Positions 8,769 through 15,101 of a stretch of DNA of 15,215 nt are shown piece by piece; the first letter of the stretch is position 1; every line of letters starts with the position of its first letter. A program made the translations under genes and the position numbers. The notes under the pieces were generated by a model that was not told the origin of the DNA, made no database searches, and saw nothing but the letters and a program-made list of their open reading frames with translations. Location: NCBI GenBank assembly GCA_007119455.1, contig SKPR01000102.1, forward strand, positions 1 through 15,215, given 5' to 3'. This DNA is from Candidatus Brevefilum sp. (GTDB taxonomy: Bacteria > Chloroflexota > Anaerolineae > Anaerolineales > Anaerolineaceae).

Positions 8769-8928
8769 GTCTTATAGTTTAACACAAGAAGATTGAAATA
8801 TTAATAGATAAGGGCAAGCGCAATATTTGCCGTAAACTTTGAATGTTAGCATGTAGTTTCTCAACCCATTTATGCATATTCTGGACATATCGTACATTCC
8901 AGGCAGTTCTGCTGCTGAAAAGGCTGGG

Positions 8929-8963
8929 GGTGTGGTGTGGTGGTGAAGCCGCCATACCACACC
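8929..8963. repeat. 15-bp intergenic hairpin
   Basis: The inverted repeat has outer arms GGTGTGGT (8929-8936) and ACCACACC (8956-8963). Pairing continues inward through GT/AT and GGTGG/CCGCC, with two G-U pairs, to a 5-nt loop (8944-8948). It lies between the toxin-antitoxin cassette and the transglycosylase gene. Neither side carries a good T tract (minus strand: four T about ten bases on), so it may be an imperfect terminator or an RNA-processing or repeat element. The rest of 8769-9009 is AT-rich and shows no gene I can support. Confidence 0.6.
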
Positions 8964-9009
8964 TCTCATATTCTCTCGCAGGTTGAGTAGTTACCAAATA
9001 AATTGTGAT

Positions 9010-9132
9010 TCAGAAAATTGCTGAAATAGTTGCACCGATACCAATGAAAATTTGAATTATGTTTGAGGAGATATCGGTGTTTACCAGATTTAAGTTTTCT
9101 CTCTGAATGAATAAATCTGAAAGCGCTTCCAT
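9010..9132 (-). CDS. Small 40-aa ORF with hydrophobic C-terminus, coupled to the antitoxin gene
   Basis: Unrecognised. The ATG shares its A with the last base of the antitoxin stop (TAATG), a classic termination-reinitiation junction. The 40 residues split into a polar N-terminal half (MEALSDLFIQREN, then LNLVNTD) and a hydrophobic C-terminal segment (residues 25-40, IIQIFIGIGATISAIF) that could span or insert into a membrane. It has no Shine-Dalgarno of its own beyond the preceding coding sequence. In favour of a real gene: the exact junction, same-strand placement after two overlapping genes, and a coherent amphipathic-then-hydrophobic composition. Against: short length, AT-rich setting (random open frames are common), and no family I can name. 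It might be a third toxin-antitoxin component, a small membrane peptide, or the truncated start of a longer lost membrane protein. Confidence 0.4.
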   Translation of the reverse strand: MEALSDLFIQRENLNLVNTDISSNIIQIFIGIGATISAIF

Positions 9133-9419
9133 TATCTCAAAGATAAGAAAACATCTGGCTTTTGTTCTGCTATCCTCAATAACGCTTCTGCCGGGCCACT
9201 AGGCTCTCTGCGTCCCTGTTCCCAGTCCTGAACTGTCCGTACACTCACACCCATTAATCCTGCAAATGCAGTTTGAGAAAGATTTAATTTTTCTCGAATT
9301 TCTTGTGGCGGAGCAGGATCAGTCAATTTACGGGTGCGAAGATCTTTTCCGTTATGTTTGTAGGCTTTAATTTCCTTGATACTTTCAATAATTTCCTGTC
9401 CGATATCACGTTTACTCAT
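9132..9419 (-). CDS. higA: HigA-like antitoxin, XRE-family helix-turn-helix protein
   Basis: The 95-residue protein has a C-terminal helix-turn-helix (about 37-85): EIREKLNLSQTAFAGLMGVS, then VRTVQDWEQGRREPSGPA. This is typical of HigA antitoxins encoded downstream of a RelE-type toxin. It should bind and neutralise the toxin and repress the operon through the palindrome at 9731-9751. The ATG at 9419 is chosen because it gives the family-like start MSKRDIG and overlaps the toxin stop by 8 nt. The longer in-frame reading from 9476 runs through toxin sequence and is rejected. The gene ends in a TAATG overlap with a 40-codon ORF. The DNA is much more AT-rich than the neighbouring genes, which fits a laterally acquired cassette. 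Confidence 0.88.
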   Translation of the reverse strand: MSKRDIGQEIIESIKEIKAYKHNGKDLRTRKLTDPAPPQEIREKLNLSQTAFAGLMGVSVRTVQDWEQGRREPSGPAEALLRIAEQKPDVFLSLR

Positions 9420-9723
9420 TGCGAATTTCCTTTGCGATCTCTTTAAGTTGATGTGCTGGAATATTGTCCACTTCACTTTTACGATAAATAGTCAACAACC
9501 AAATTTCACTTTCCTTCATTTTGTAGAAATATATGATTCTAACCCCACCTCGTTTTCCTGATCCAGGTGTAGACCAGCGAATTTTTCTGACTCCTCCTGA
9601 ACCGGGGACGACCTTGCCTGCTTTAGGATGCTGCAATAAATAATTTTGAAATCCATAATACTCATTTTCTGTGAGATAGTCATAAACATATTTCGTAAAA
9701 ATTGATGATTCAATAAATTCCAC
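9412..9723 (-). CDS. higB: HigB-like toxin, RelE/ParE superfamily
   Basis: Predicted ribosome-dependent mRNA interferase of the RelE superfamily, closest in look to HigB-2 toxins. With a GTG start at 9723 it has 103 aa. Diagnostic features are IFTKYVYDYLTENEY at the N-terminus, PGSGGVRKIRW (about 40-50), GSGKRGGVRIIYF (about 54-66) with the basic catalytic cluster, and LLTIYRKSEVDNI. A TTG six codons upstream (9741) is also in frame, but it lies between the -35 and -10 boxes and so would not be on the predicted transcript. The GTG sits 7 nt after the -10 box, giving a leaderless mRNA. The toxin gene precedes and overlaps the antitoxin gene, the usual hig order. Cutting mRNA at the ribosome is family knowledge, not shown here. 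Confidence 0.88.
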   Translation of the reverse strand: MEFIESSIFTKYVYDYLTENEYYGFQNYLLQHPKAGKVVPGSGGVRKIRWSTPGSGKRGGVRIIYFYKMKESEIWLLTIYRKSEVDNIPAHQLKEIAKEIRNE

Positions 9724-9729
9724 ATAAAA

Positions 9730-9758
9730 ATTATACGGCAATGCCGTATAATTGTCAA
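9730..9758 (-). promoter_or_regulatory. Consensus sigma-70-type promoter of the higBA cassette
   Basis: On the minus strand the -35 TTGACA (9758-9753), a 17-bp spacer and the -10 TATAAT (9735-9730) all match consensus exactly. The expected start point, about 7 nt downstream, is the G of the toxin GTG at 9723. Confidence 0.85.
9731..9751. promoter_or_regulatory. Palindromic operator in the higBA promoter
   Basis: A perfect palindrome with 10-bp arms (TTATACGGCA / TGCCGTATAA) around one central base covers the promoter spacer and five bases of the -10 box. A HigA dimer bound here would block RNA polymerase directly. Autorepression by HigA is family knowledge; this exact site is inferred. Confidence 0.8.
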
Positions 9759-9833
9759 TGTCTCTTCAAGAATGAATTTGAAATGGTTATTTATTTAGCA
9801 AAATGATCTAAAGTATTATTTTGTAATCCACAG

Positions 9834-10424
9834 TTAAAAAAGTCTGACAATCCCTGCCCCAATAAAGGCCACGAAGGTGGCGTCGATGACATACATCAAA
9901 ACTGTTGTCCAGATATACTTGCCGATGGGCACTTGATAAGCACCGCATACGACGCTGAACGCGCGCTTGCCCAGGGGTAACATTCTCCCGGCCATCAGCA
10001 GAAAGGGCGAGGTGATGGGGAGTTCGTCCAGACCAAGAGGCAGGCGTTTCTTTTTATCCTCGAAATCGACCAGGTCACCCATGGTATAGCCAATCTGATA
10101 CTCCAATAATGCGGCCAGGGTATTGCCAATCACGGCAATCGCCACAGCATTCCAGGGACCCATGAAAACGGAAAGAAAGAGTGTCAGTGGTGAGGCAGGC
10201 AGAAAGGTGAAGCCCAATAGGAAATAAATCCCGATGCTGATCAGGGCAGCCTGCGGTCTGTTGGCTCGGATGAAGGCCTGGGCTTCGGTGAGGTCGAAAT
10301 AGACTGAAATCAGCACGACAATGAGCACAGACAGCACGACCATACCAACTCGCACAGCCTTATTCTCACCGATTTTCTTTATCCTCCGCAGGATTTCTTT
10401 TTTTGACATTAATTTTGTATTCAT
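9834..10424 (-). CDS. VTT/TVP38-TMEM64 (DedA-like) membrane protein
   Basis: An integral membrane protein of 196 aa in the VTT-domain group, whose better-studied members act in lipid scrambling or flippase activity. The substrate here is unknown. After a basic cytoplasmic start (KKEILRRIKK) there is a TM helix (about 25-43). A hydrophobic re-entrant-like region (57-85) carries FLPASPLT, a segment at 92-110 carries GPWNAVAIAVIGNTLAA, the family motif GRMLPLGKRAFSVVCGAYQVP lies in two parts at 146-166, and the C-terminal hydrophobic region is at 170-193. The Arg in GRMLP is conserved in the family. The start at 10424 has no clear Shine-Dalgarno; an ATG at 10409 is the alternative. No partner gene is adjacent. 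Confidence 0.85.
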   Translation of the reverse strand: MNTKLMSKKEILRRIKKIGENKAVRVGMVVLSVLIVVLISVYFDLTEAQAFIRANRPQAALISIGIYFLLGFTFLPASPLTLFLSVFMGPWNAVAIAVIGNTLAALLEYQIGYTMGDLVDFEDKKKRLPLGLDELPITSPFLLMAGRMLPLGKRAFSVVCGAYQVPIGKYIWTTVLMYVIDATFVAFIGAGIVRLF

Positions 10425-10451
10425 CTGACTGACAGGTTAATAATCCAGGCT

Positions 10452-10457
10452 ATTATA
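10452..10457 (-). promoter_or_regulatory. Putative -10 box for the VTT gene
   Basis: A perfect TATAAT on the minus strand lies 27 nt before the ATG at 10424. No convincing -35 hexamer stands 16-18 bp upstream, so this is tentative. Confidence 0.35.
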
Positions 10458-10577
10458 TCTTTGTTTTCCAGCTAACTATTAGATTGTAACAGTTTTAACA
10501 GGGCTATCAGAAAGTAGGAGAATGGTTTTTCCAGATGCGAATAAACCCTCGCTCTCCGCCCTTTGATTGGTGAGACG

Positions 10578-11777
10578 TCAATTCAGGAACTGCCACGGGT
10601 TGACAGGGAAACCATTTAGACGGATTTCAAAATGGAGATGGGGGCCGGTTGACATACCTGTGCTGCCCATCAAGCCAATTAATTGGCCCTTTTGAACGTT
10701 GCTACCACAGGGCAGCAATGAGCCATCCAGCAGGTGGGCATAGAATGTCTGAAATCCACGGTCATGATCAACAACAATCAGGTTGCCGTAACCCCGGTGG
10801 GACCACCCTGAATAAACGATCACACCAGTATCTGATGCAAAAATGGGGAACCCTGACCTTCCAGCAAAGTCCAGGCCATTATGAACGGGGGGTGTGTAAT
10901 CATAACCAGAGAGCCAGCGTTCCGTGGTAGGCCATGTGAAAGTGCCTGTTCCCACATTGCCATAAAGAATTCCGCCACAGGCCCCCGGTCCAAGATGGGA
11001 GCTGCCTGATGCGGGTGCGTCACGTGGTACGATCCAGGCCACTGTGGGTCGCTGGCCGCCAGGGACAACCAGCATGGTGCCCGGCTCAATGTTGGGGTTG
11101 GCAAAATCGCCGACAATTTCACGATCAAGGTTGTTAAGCGGGTAATCGATAATGTCTTCAGGACTCACACCATAAAATGAAGATACGCCGTTCAGTCCTT
11201 CGCCCTCGGACCAGCGATGGTAAACACCATCAACGGGCAGGATATTGAGGGTCACACCGATCGCAAGACCATCCGGGGTGTCACCGATTGTATATCGGTT
11301 GGACCACAATACGGTCTCTGGTTTGAGCCCGAATTTATCCGCAACCCCGAAGATTGTGTCCCCTGCCTCAACTGTATACTTGATCACATCAGTCCGGGTA
11401 TCAACCGGCATGGATTGGGTAATATGCAATTCAGGCAACCGTGTCAGACCCGCCAGGCTGCCTTCCGTGGAAAACGATGGGGTGGCAACACCAGCCGGGA
11501 GGGCCACTGGCGTCCGGGTTGGCACGGCGGTAGGCTCCGGTGGGGCTGCTGTGGCATTGACAATTAATGAACCAATTCCCCAGAAGAGCATCAAGGCGAC
11601 AATCAGCGTCACACCGTTGATAGCCAGGGTGTGCAAGCGCTGCTGGGTGAAAAGGCTTTGAGCCATTTGGGGTTCGGAATCCACACTGTGCTCAGGTTGG
11701 TTTTCATTTTCAGCCTGGGCGTCGTTTTGCAGTGGTATGTCTTCGGAAAATTCAGGTTTTAATGGTTGTTTATCCAT
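10578..11777 (-). CDS. Membrane-anchored LysM-LysM-M23 peptidoglycan endopeptidase
   Basis: A cell-wall peptidase of 399 aa that would hydrolyse peptide cross-links outside the cell. Layout: an acidic cytoplasmic N-terminus (about 1-45); one TM helix (about 51-73, used as anchor); a Pro/Thr-rich linker (about 78-100); a first LysM (about 132-180, YTVEAGDTIFGVADKFGLKP); a more diverged LysM-like unit (about 184-238); and a C-terminal M23 domain (about 292-390). The M23 zinc and catalytic residues are all present: HNGLD (His299, Asp303), YAH (His348) and HLHFE (His380, His382). It is therefore probably an active enzyme rather than an EnvC/NlpD-like degenerate activator. It has its own promoter, 17 nt from -10 box to start codon. 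The Shine-Dalgarno is weak (AAAAG). Confidence 0.92.
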   Translation of the reverse strand: MDKQPLKPEFSEDIPLQNDAQAENENQPEHSVDSEPQMAQSLFTQQRLHTLAINGVTLIVALMLFWGIGSLIVNATAAPPEPTAVPTRTPVALPAGVATPSFSTEGSLAGLTRLPELHITQSMPVDTRTDVIKYTVEAGDTIFGVADKFGLKPETVLWSNRYTIGDTPDGLAIGVTLNILPVDGVYHRWSEGEGLNGVSSFYGVSPEDIIDYPLNNLDREIVGDFANPNIEPGTMLVVPGGQRPTVAWIVPRDAPASGSSHLGPGACGGILYGNVGTGTFTWPTTERWLSGYDYTPPVHNGLDFAGRSGFPIFASDTGVIVYSGWSHRGYGNLIVVDHDRGFQTFYAHLLDGSLLPCGSNVQKGQLIGLMGSTGMSTGPHLHFEIRLNGFPVNPWQFLN

Positions 11778-11793
11778 CTTTTGTATTTAAGGC

Positions 11794-11821
11794 ATCATAT
11801 CATGATTGGGCTGGATGTCAA
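11794..11821 (-). promoter_or_regulatory. Promoter of the LysM-M23 gene
   Basis: Minus-strand TTGACA (11821-11816), a 16-bp spacer and TATGAT (11799-11794) form a near-consensus promoter. It lies in the 82-bp gap after the M1 peptidase gene, so the M23 gene can be transcribed independently. Confidence 0.72.
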
Positions 11822-11859
11822 GCTCGCTGCCAATTCGCTCTTGATCCTGGCAGGAGGCT

Positions 11860-13350
11860 TCAGGGCATCGTGGGCGGAACCTGAAAGAAGCGTTCAACGA
11901 TCTCGGTCAAATCTGCACCGGTATGCTGGTTGAGGATCATCCAGAAATCTTCGCCCGTGGCAATCTGGTATTTATGCTGGTTTATATAGTCATTGATAAA
12001 ATCAAAAAAGGCCTCATCGCCCATGGCATTGCGCAATTCCTGTATGAACAATGCACCTCGGCGATAAACCCGGTTGAAATATTCTGGAACGCCACCAGGC
12101 AGATAAATGGTCGTATCGATGGATCCCCTTGGCAGGTGATTGTGGACCCGCGTATCCCACCACCAGTCGAGCTGATCCGGATGGATGTATTCATAGAATA
12201 GCGCTTCAGCATAGGTCGCCAGAGCTTCATCCAGCCAGGGTTCCATGGCCTGGTTATTGCCTACCAGGCTGAAAAACCATTGATGTGCAATTTCGTGCGG
12301 GATGATGATGTGAAGGTCTGACCGGGGCGGATCGCGGTAAAGCCAGTAAAAACTGCTCTGAATCAGGATGATCCCATCAAATTCCATATTGATGCCCATA
12401 TCGACCTGGACCACGCTGATGACTTCCCGATCATAGGGGGTGAATAAATCACTGTAGAGTGAAATGGATTGGTCTGCCAGATCGAGGGCTATTTCAGACG
12501 ATTCTAATACCTCTGGGAAGGAAAATGAACGGACCAGGGTATGGTCGTTGGCTCGTTCAACGACCGTGAAGGAATCGCTGATGGCCATGGAGAATGTGCG
12601 CGCTAAAGGCAGAAAAAAACTGGAACGGCCGTCTTCATCTTCAATGGGCAGTGCACCCGCAGCAATTGTCATATTTTCGTGACGATCGGTGAAGGTCAGG
12701 TCCACATGGAAATCGGCTGATTCAAAGGATTGATATTCACCAACGAACATGCTATTGACGATAGATATTTCGTAAGCCAACCAGCCTTCCTCCTCATCAA
12801 AGGGCGGAATGGTGGGATACCAGTATGAGAGAATTAGTTGCCGTCCGGTCTGGCCAAAAACGCCTTCTCTGTCGGGCATGTACAGTTTGTAATCATGCAC
12901 AAATTCGATCTGTTCACCAGGCATAAGCGGGTCTGTCAGGGGGATGACCATCCGGTGGCTCTCCCAGCGGAAGTCCGTCACTGGCGTTCCGTCGCCAGTT
13001 TGGACGGAACGCATATAAACCGCGTCGAAAATAGTTGGGTAGACGATAAAAACCATTTCATCGATCGGCCGGTTGGTCTTGTTGGTATAAACCGAGCGGC
13101 TTTTGATAGAAATAAAGCGATTATAATAATTGATTGTTGCGTCAATGAAATACTGAGTTTGCTGGCCGTCCAGGGGTAGTGGTGTGGGTGTTGGTGAGGG
13201 GATCGGGGTTGCAGTCGGTGTGGCTGTGGCGGTGGGTTCTGGTGTTGGGGTGACCGTGGGCTGGGTTTCGGGAACAGGTGAGCAGGCAGCGAGGAGGCTG
13301 ATAGCTACCATCAGTACCATGAATAATTTTCGTATAGATGTAGTTTGCAT
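11860..13350 (-). CDS. M1-family (gluzincin) metallopeptidase lipoprotein
   Basis: A predicted zinc aminopeptidase-like lipoprotein of 496 aa on the outer membrane face. The start MQTTSIRKLF is chosen because it gives a normal lipoprotein signal (RK n-region, hydrophobic core, lipobox LAAC, Cys23). In-frame extensions upstream to 13476 would place non-signal sequence before it. A Thr/Pro-rich linker (about 27-60) follows, then a beta-rich N-terminal domain (about 65-300). The catalytic domain has HEIAH (His352, Glu353, His356), the third zinc ligand Glu375 in PWLDEA exactly 18 residues on, and Tyr429 in YRRGALF. The usual GxMEN exopeptidase motif appears as GINMEF. All catalytic residues are present. 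The substrate is unknown. The Shine-Dalgarno is weak. Confidence 0.9.
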   Translation of the reverse strand: MQTTSIRKLFMVLMVAISLLAACSPVPETQPTVTPTPEPTATATPTATPIPSPTPTPLPLDGQQTQYFIDATINYYNRFISIKSRSVYTNKTNRPIDEMVFIVYPTIFDAVYMRSVQTGDGTPVTDFRWESHRMVIPLTDPLMPGEQIEFVHDYKLYMPDREGVFGQTGRQLILSYWYPTIPPFDEEEGWLAYEISIVNSMFVGEYQSFESADFHVDLTFTDRHENMTIAAGALPIEDEDGRSSFFLPLARTFSMAISDSFTVVERANDHTLVRSFSFPEVLESSEIALDLADQSISLYSDLFTPYDREVISVVQVDMGINMEFDGIILIQSSFYWLYRDPPRSDLHIIIPHEIAHQWFFSLVGNNQAMEPWLDEALATYAEALFYEYIHPDQLDWWWDTRVHNHLPRGSIDTTIYLPGGVPEYFNRVYRRGALFIQELRNAMGDEAFFDFINDYINQHKYQIATGEDFWMILNQHTGADLTEIVERFFQVPPTMP

Positions 13351-13385
13351 TGGTTGGTTGTTTCCATTCTGGCCCATTGGCACCA

Positions 13386-13413
13386 TTGTTAACCGGCCAG
13401 TGATGATTAATAC
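13386..13413 (+). promoter_or_regulatory. Weak candidate promoter for the small-protein/MFS pair
   Basis: TTGTTA, a 16-bp spacer and TAATAC lie in the roughly 100-bp divergent gap, 38 nt before the GTG at 13452. The match is only partial. Confidence 0.22.
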
Positions 13414-13451
13414 CACAAAAAAAGAAAAGTGTTGAGAGGCTAACCGGGACC

Positions 13452-13706
13452 GTGAACCAACCGATATTTTCCACATGGATGAATCACAATCGCAAAGCGC
13501 ATATTAAATCATGCAACTCAGGAGGTTGCTTACTGTTTTTTGTGGGTCACTTACTCTTTGGTTGGGCAGCCGGGAGCGGTATGTCTGTTCTTATCCTGCT
13601 GGGTGGTATACTGGTCGTAGCTGTCAGTCTCGGGGCTTATCAAAACAATCTTATTCACGAAATTAAAATCTTGATACCCGAACGAAATGAGGGTGGTTTA
13701 AATTGA
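13452..13706 (+). CDS. Small two-TM membrane protein, unknown function
   Basis: I do not recognise this 84-residue protein. It has a short basic N-terminus and two hydrophobic helices (about 27-43, LLFFVGHLLFGWAAGSG; about 45-63, SVLILLGGILVVAVSLGAY), then a charged tail (EIKILIPERNEGG). Its stop overlaps the TTG start of the MFS transporter (TTGA), so the two are probably co-translated and may work together. The start is uncertain: GTG at 13452 or ATG at 13479, neither with a strong Shine-Dalgarno. An AGGAGG near 13520 is internal and would need a rare CTG start. Confidence 0.6.
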   Translation: MNQPIFSTWMNHNRKAHIKSCNSGGCLLFFVGHLLFGWAAGSGMSVLILLGGILVVAVSLGAYQNNLIHEIKILIPERNEGGLN

Positions 13707-15091
13707 CCCAGAGAAAGAACCCCAAACATCACATTAAATCCGGTAAACGACCGGAAAACCTGACAGGGTTTATTGCCATCTGGGCCGGACAATTCTTTTC
13801 AATGACCGGTTCTTTCATGACCAGTTTTGCCCTGGGAATCTGGGCCTGGGAGAAAACCGGATCAGCCCAGGCCCTGGCTCTGGTCGGTGTCTTCACCTAT
13901 GCCCCGCTGATCATCGTGACGCCGCTGGTCGGTGTGTTTGTGGATCGCTGGAATCGTAAACTGGTGATGATGCTCAGCGATTTTGGGGCAGTATTGTCGA
14001 CCATCGTTGTGTTCATTCTGTTTGCTGGGGGAAATTTGCAAATCTGGCATATTTATGTCACCACAGCCTTTGCCAGTGCTTTCCAGGCCTTTCAATGGCC
14101 GGCTTATTCAGCATCTGTGACGCTGATGGTGCCCAAGAAATTCTACAGCCGCGCCAGCGGAATGATCAGCATGGTTGAGAGTTCTGCCAATATCATCGGT
14201 CCTGTTCTGGCCGGTGCTTTGATCGGCTTTATCGGGTTGCAGGGGATCATTATCATTGATCTGGTGACCTTTGTCATTGCCATCCTGACCTTAGTATTTG
14301 TGTTTGTCCCCCAACCACTCACTTCACCTGAAAAAGCAAATGTCCATGGGCTTTGGAAGGACCTGTCATTCGGTTTTAATTTTATTTTTTCAAAGCCCGG
14401 TTTGCTGGGGCTGCAGATGATCTTTTTTGGCGCAAATTTTATGACCGTGATCGGCTGGGCGGTAATCAATCCGATGGTTTTGGCCCGGACTGGCAGCGAT
14501 GCCCAGATTCTGGGGTTTGTGCAATCCTTTGCTGCGGTAGGGGGCCTGGTGGGGGCGGTGTTTCTGGCAATTTGGGGCGGCCCGAAAAAATTAGTGTGGG
14601 GTGTGCTGGTGGGCTGGGTGCTAAACGGTATCTTGGGACGATTTCTAATGGGTGTAACCCAACAGGTCTGGGTTTGGATGGTTTCGGTCTTTCTGCTGGC
14701 GTTCTTCATGCCGACCATCAATGGCTGTAATCAGGCGATCTGGCAAAAAAAGGTGCCGCCTGAACAACAGGGGCGAGTCTTTGCCGTGCGGCGATTTATT
14801 GCGCAAATCACGATCCCCATTTCAATGGCTTTATCGGGATGGCTGGGCGATCATGTTTTTGAGCCAGCTTTCAACGAAACAGGCGGGTGGGGCGTTCGTT
14901 TTTTTGAGGGCGTATTCGGGTCAGGGCCAGGTGCCGGGCTATCGATGATGATCGCCATCAGCGGCCTCATGGTGACGCTGGTGGGGCTGACCGGTTTCAT
15001 CTGGCCTGAAATCCGGCAGGTTGAAGACCACCTGCCAGATTACGATGAAATGGGTGACGGGCAATTGGCTGGTGAAAAGATGAGGGTTTAA
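13703..15091 (+). CDS. MFS transporter, drug-efflux type (MefA/DHA3-like)
   Basis: A major facilitator superfamily protein of 462 aa with about 12 hydrophobic helices. It is a likely proton-driven exporter of drugs or other small molecules. The MFS motif A in loop 2-3 is clear (GVFVDRWNRK, residues 77-86), and the N-terminal region GQFFSMTGSFMTSFALGIWAWEKTGS resembles the macrolide-efflux/MFS_3 subgroup. The TTG start is supported by GAGGGTGG (13689-13696) six bases upstream and by overlap with the preceding small membrane gene; the next in-frame ATG is inside TM1. The substrate cannot be told from sequence. The gene ends 10 bp before the convergent OsmC-family gene, with no terminator between them. 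Confidence 0.9.
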   Translation: MTQRKNPKHHIKSGKRPENLTGFIAIWAGQFFSMTGSFMTSFALGIWAWEKTGSAQALALVGVFTYAPLIIVTPLVGVFVDRWNRKLVMMLSDFGAVLSTIVVFILFAGGNLQIWHIYVTTAFASAFQAFQWPAYSASVTLMVPKKFYSRASGMISMVESSANIIGPVLAGALIGFIGLQGIIIIDLVTFVIAILTLVFVFVPQPLTSPEKANVHGLWKDLSFGFNFIFSKPGLLGLQMIFFGANFMTVIGWAVINPMVLARTGSDAQILGFVQSFAAVGGLVGAVFLAIWGGPKKLVWGVLVGWVLNGILGRFLMGVTQQVWVWMVSVFLLAFFMPTINGCNQAIWQKKVPPEQQGRVFAVRRFIAQITIPISMALSGWLGDHVFEPAFNETGGWGVRFFEGVFGSGPGAGLSMMIAISGLMVTLVGLTGFIWPEIRQVEDHLPDYDEMGDGQLAGEKMRV

Positions 15092-15101
15092 TGATGCAGG
15101 A

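Noticed and set aside
8295..8777. 160-codon open frame on the + strand opposite the transglycosylase gene
   Set aside because: It is antisense to a strongly supported gene, and its Cys/Gly/Arg-rich translation shows no domain.
8779..8997. 72-codon minus-strand frame after the 40-aa ORF, in the same frame
   Set aside because: It contains the hairpin and translates to a low-complexity, unconvincing peptide; reading through the TGA at 9010-9012 is not supported.
9724..9741. TTG start for the toxin gene, adding six residues
   Set aside because: This codon lies between the -35 and -10 boxes of the consensus promoter and cannot be on its transcript; the GTG at 9723 fits the family N-terminus.
13351..13476. 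Longer N-terminus of the M1 peptidase
   Set aside because: It would put about 42 non-signal residues ahead of a complete lipoprotein signal peptide.
14143..14721. 192-codon minus-strand frame opposite the MFS gene
   Set aside because: It is antisense to clear transmembrane coding sequence, and its Pro/Thr/Lys-rich translation is what reversed membrane-protein codons produce.
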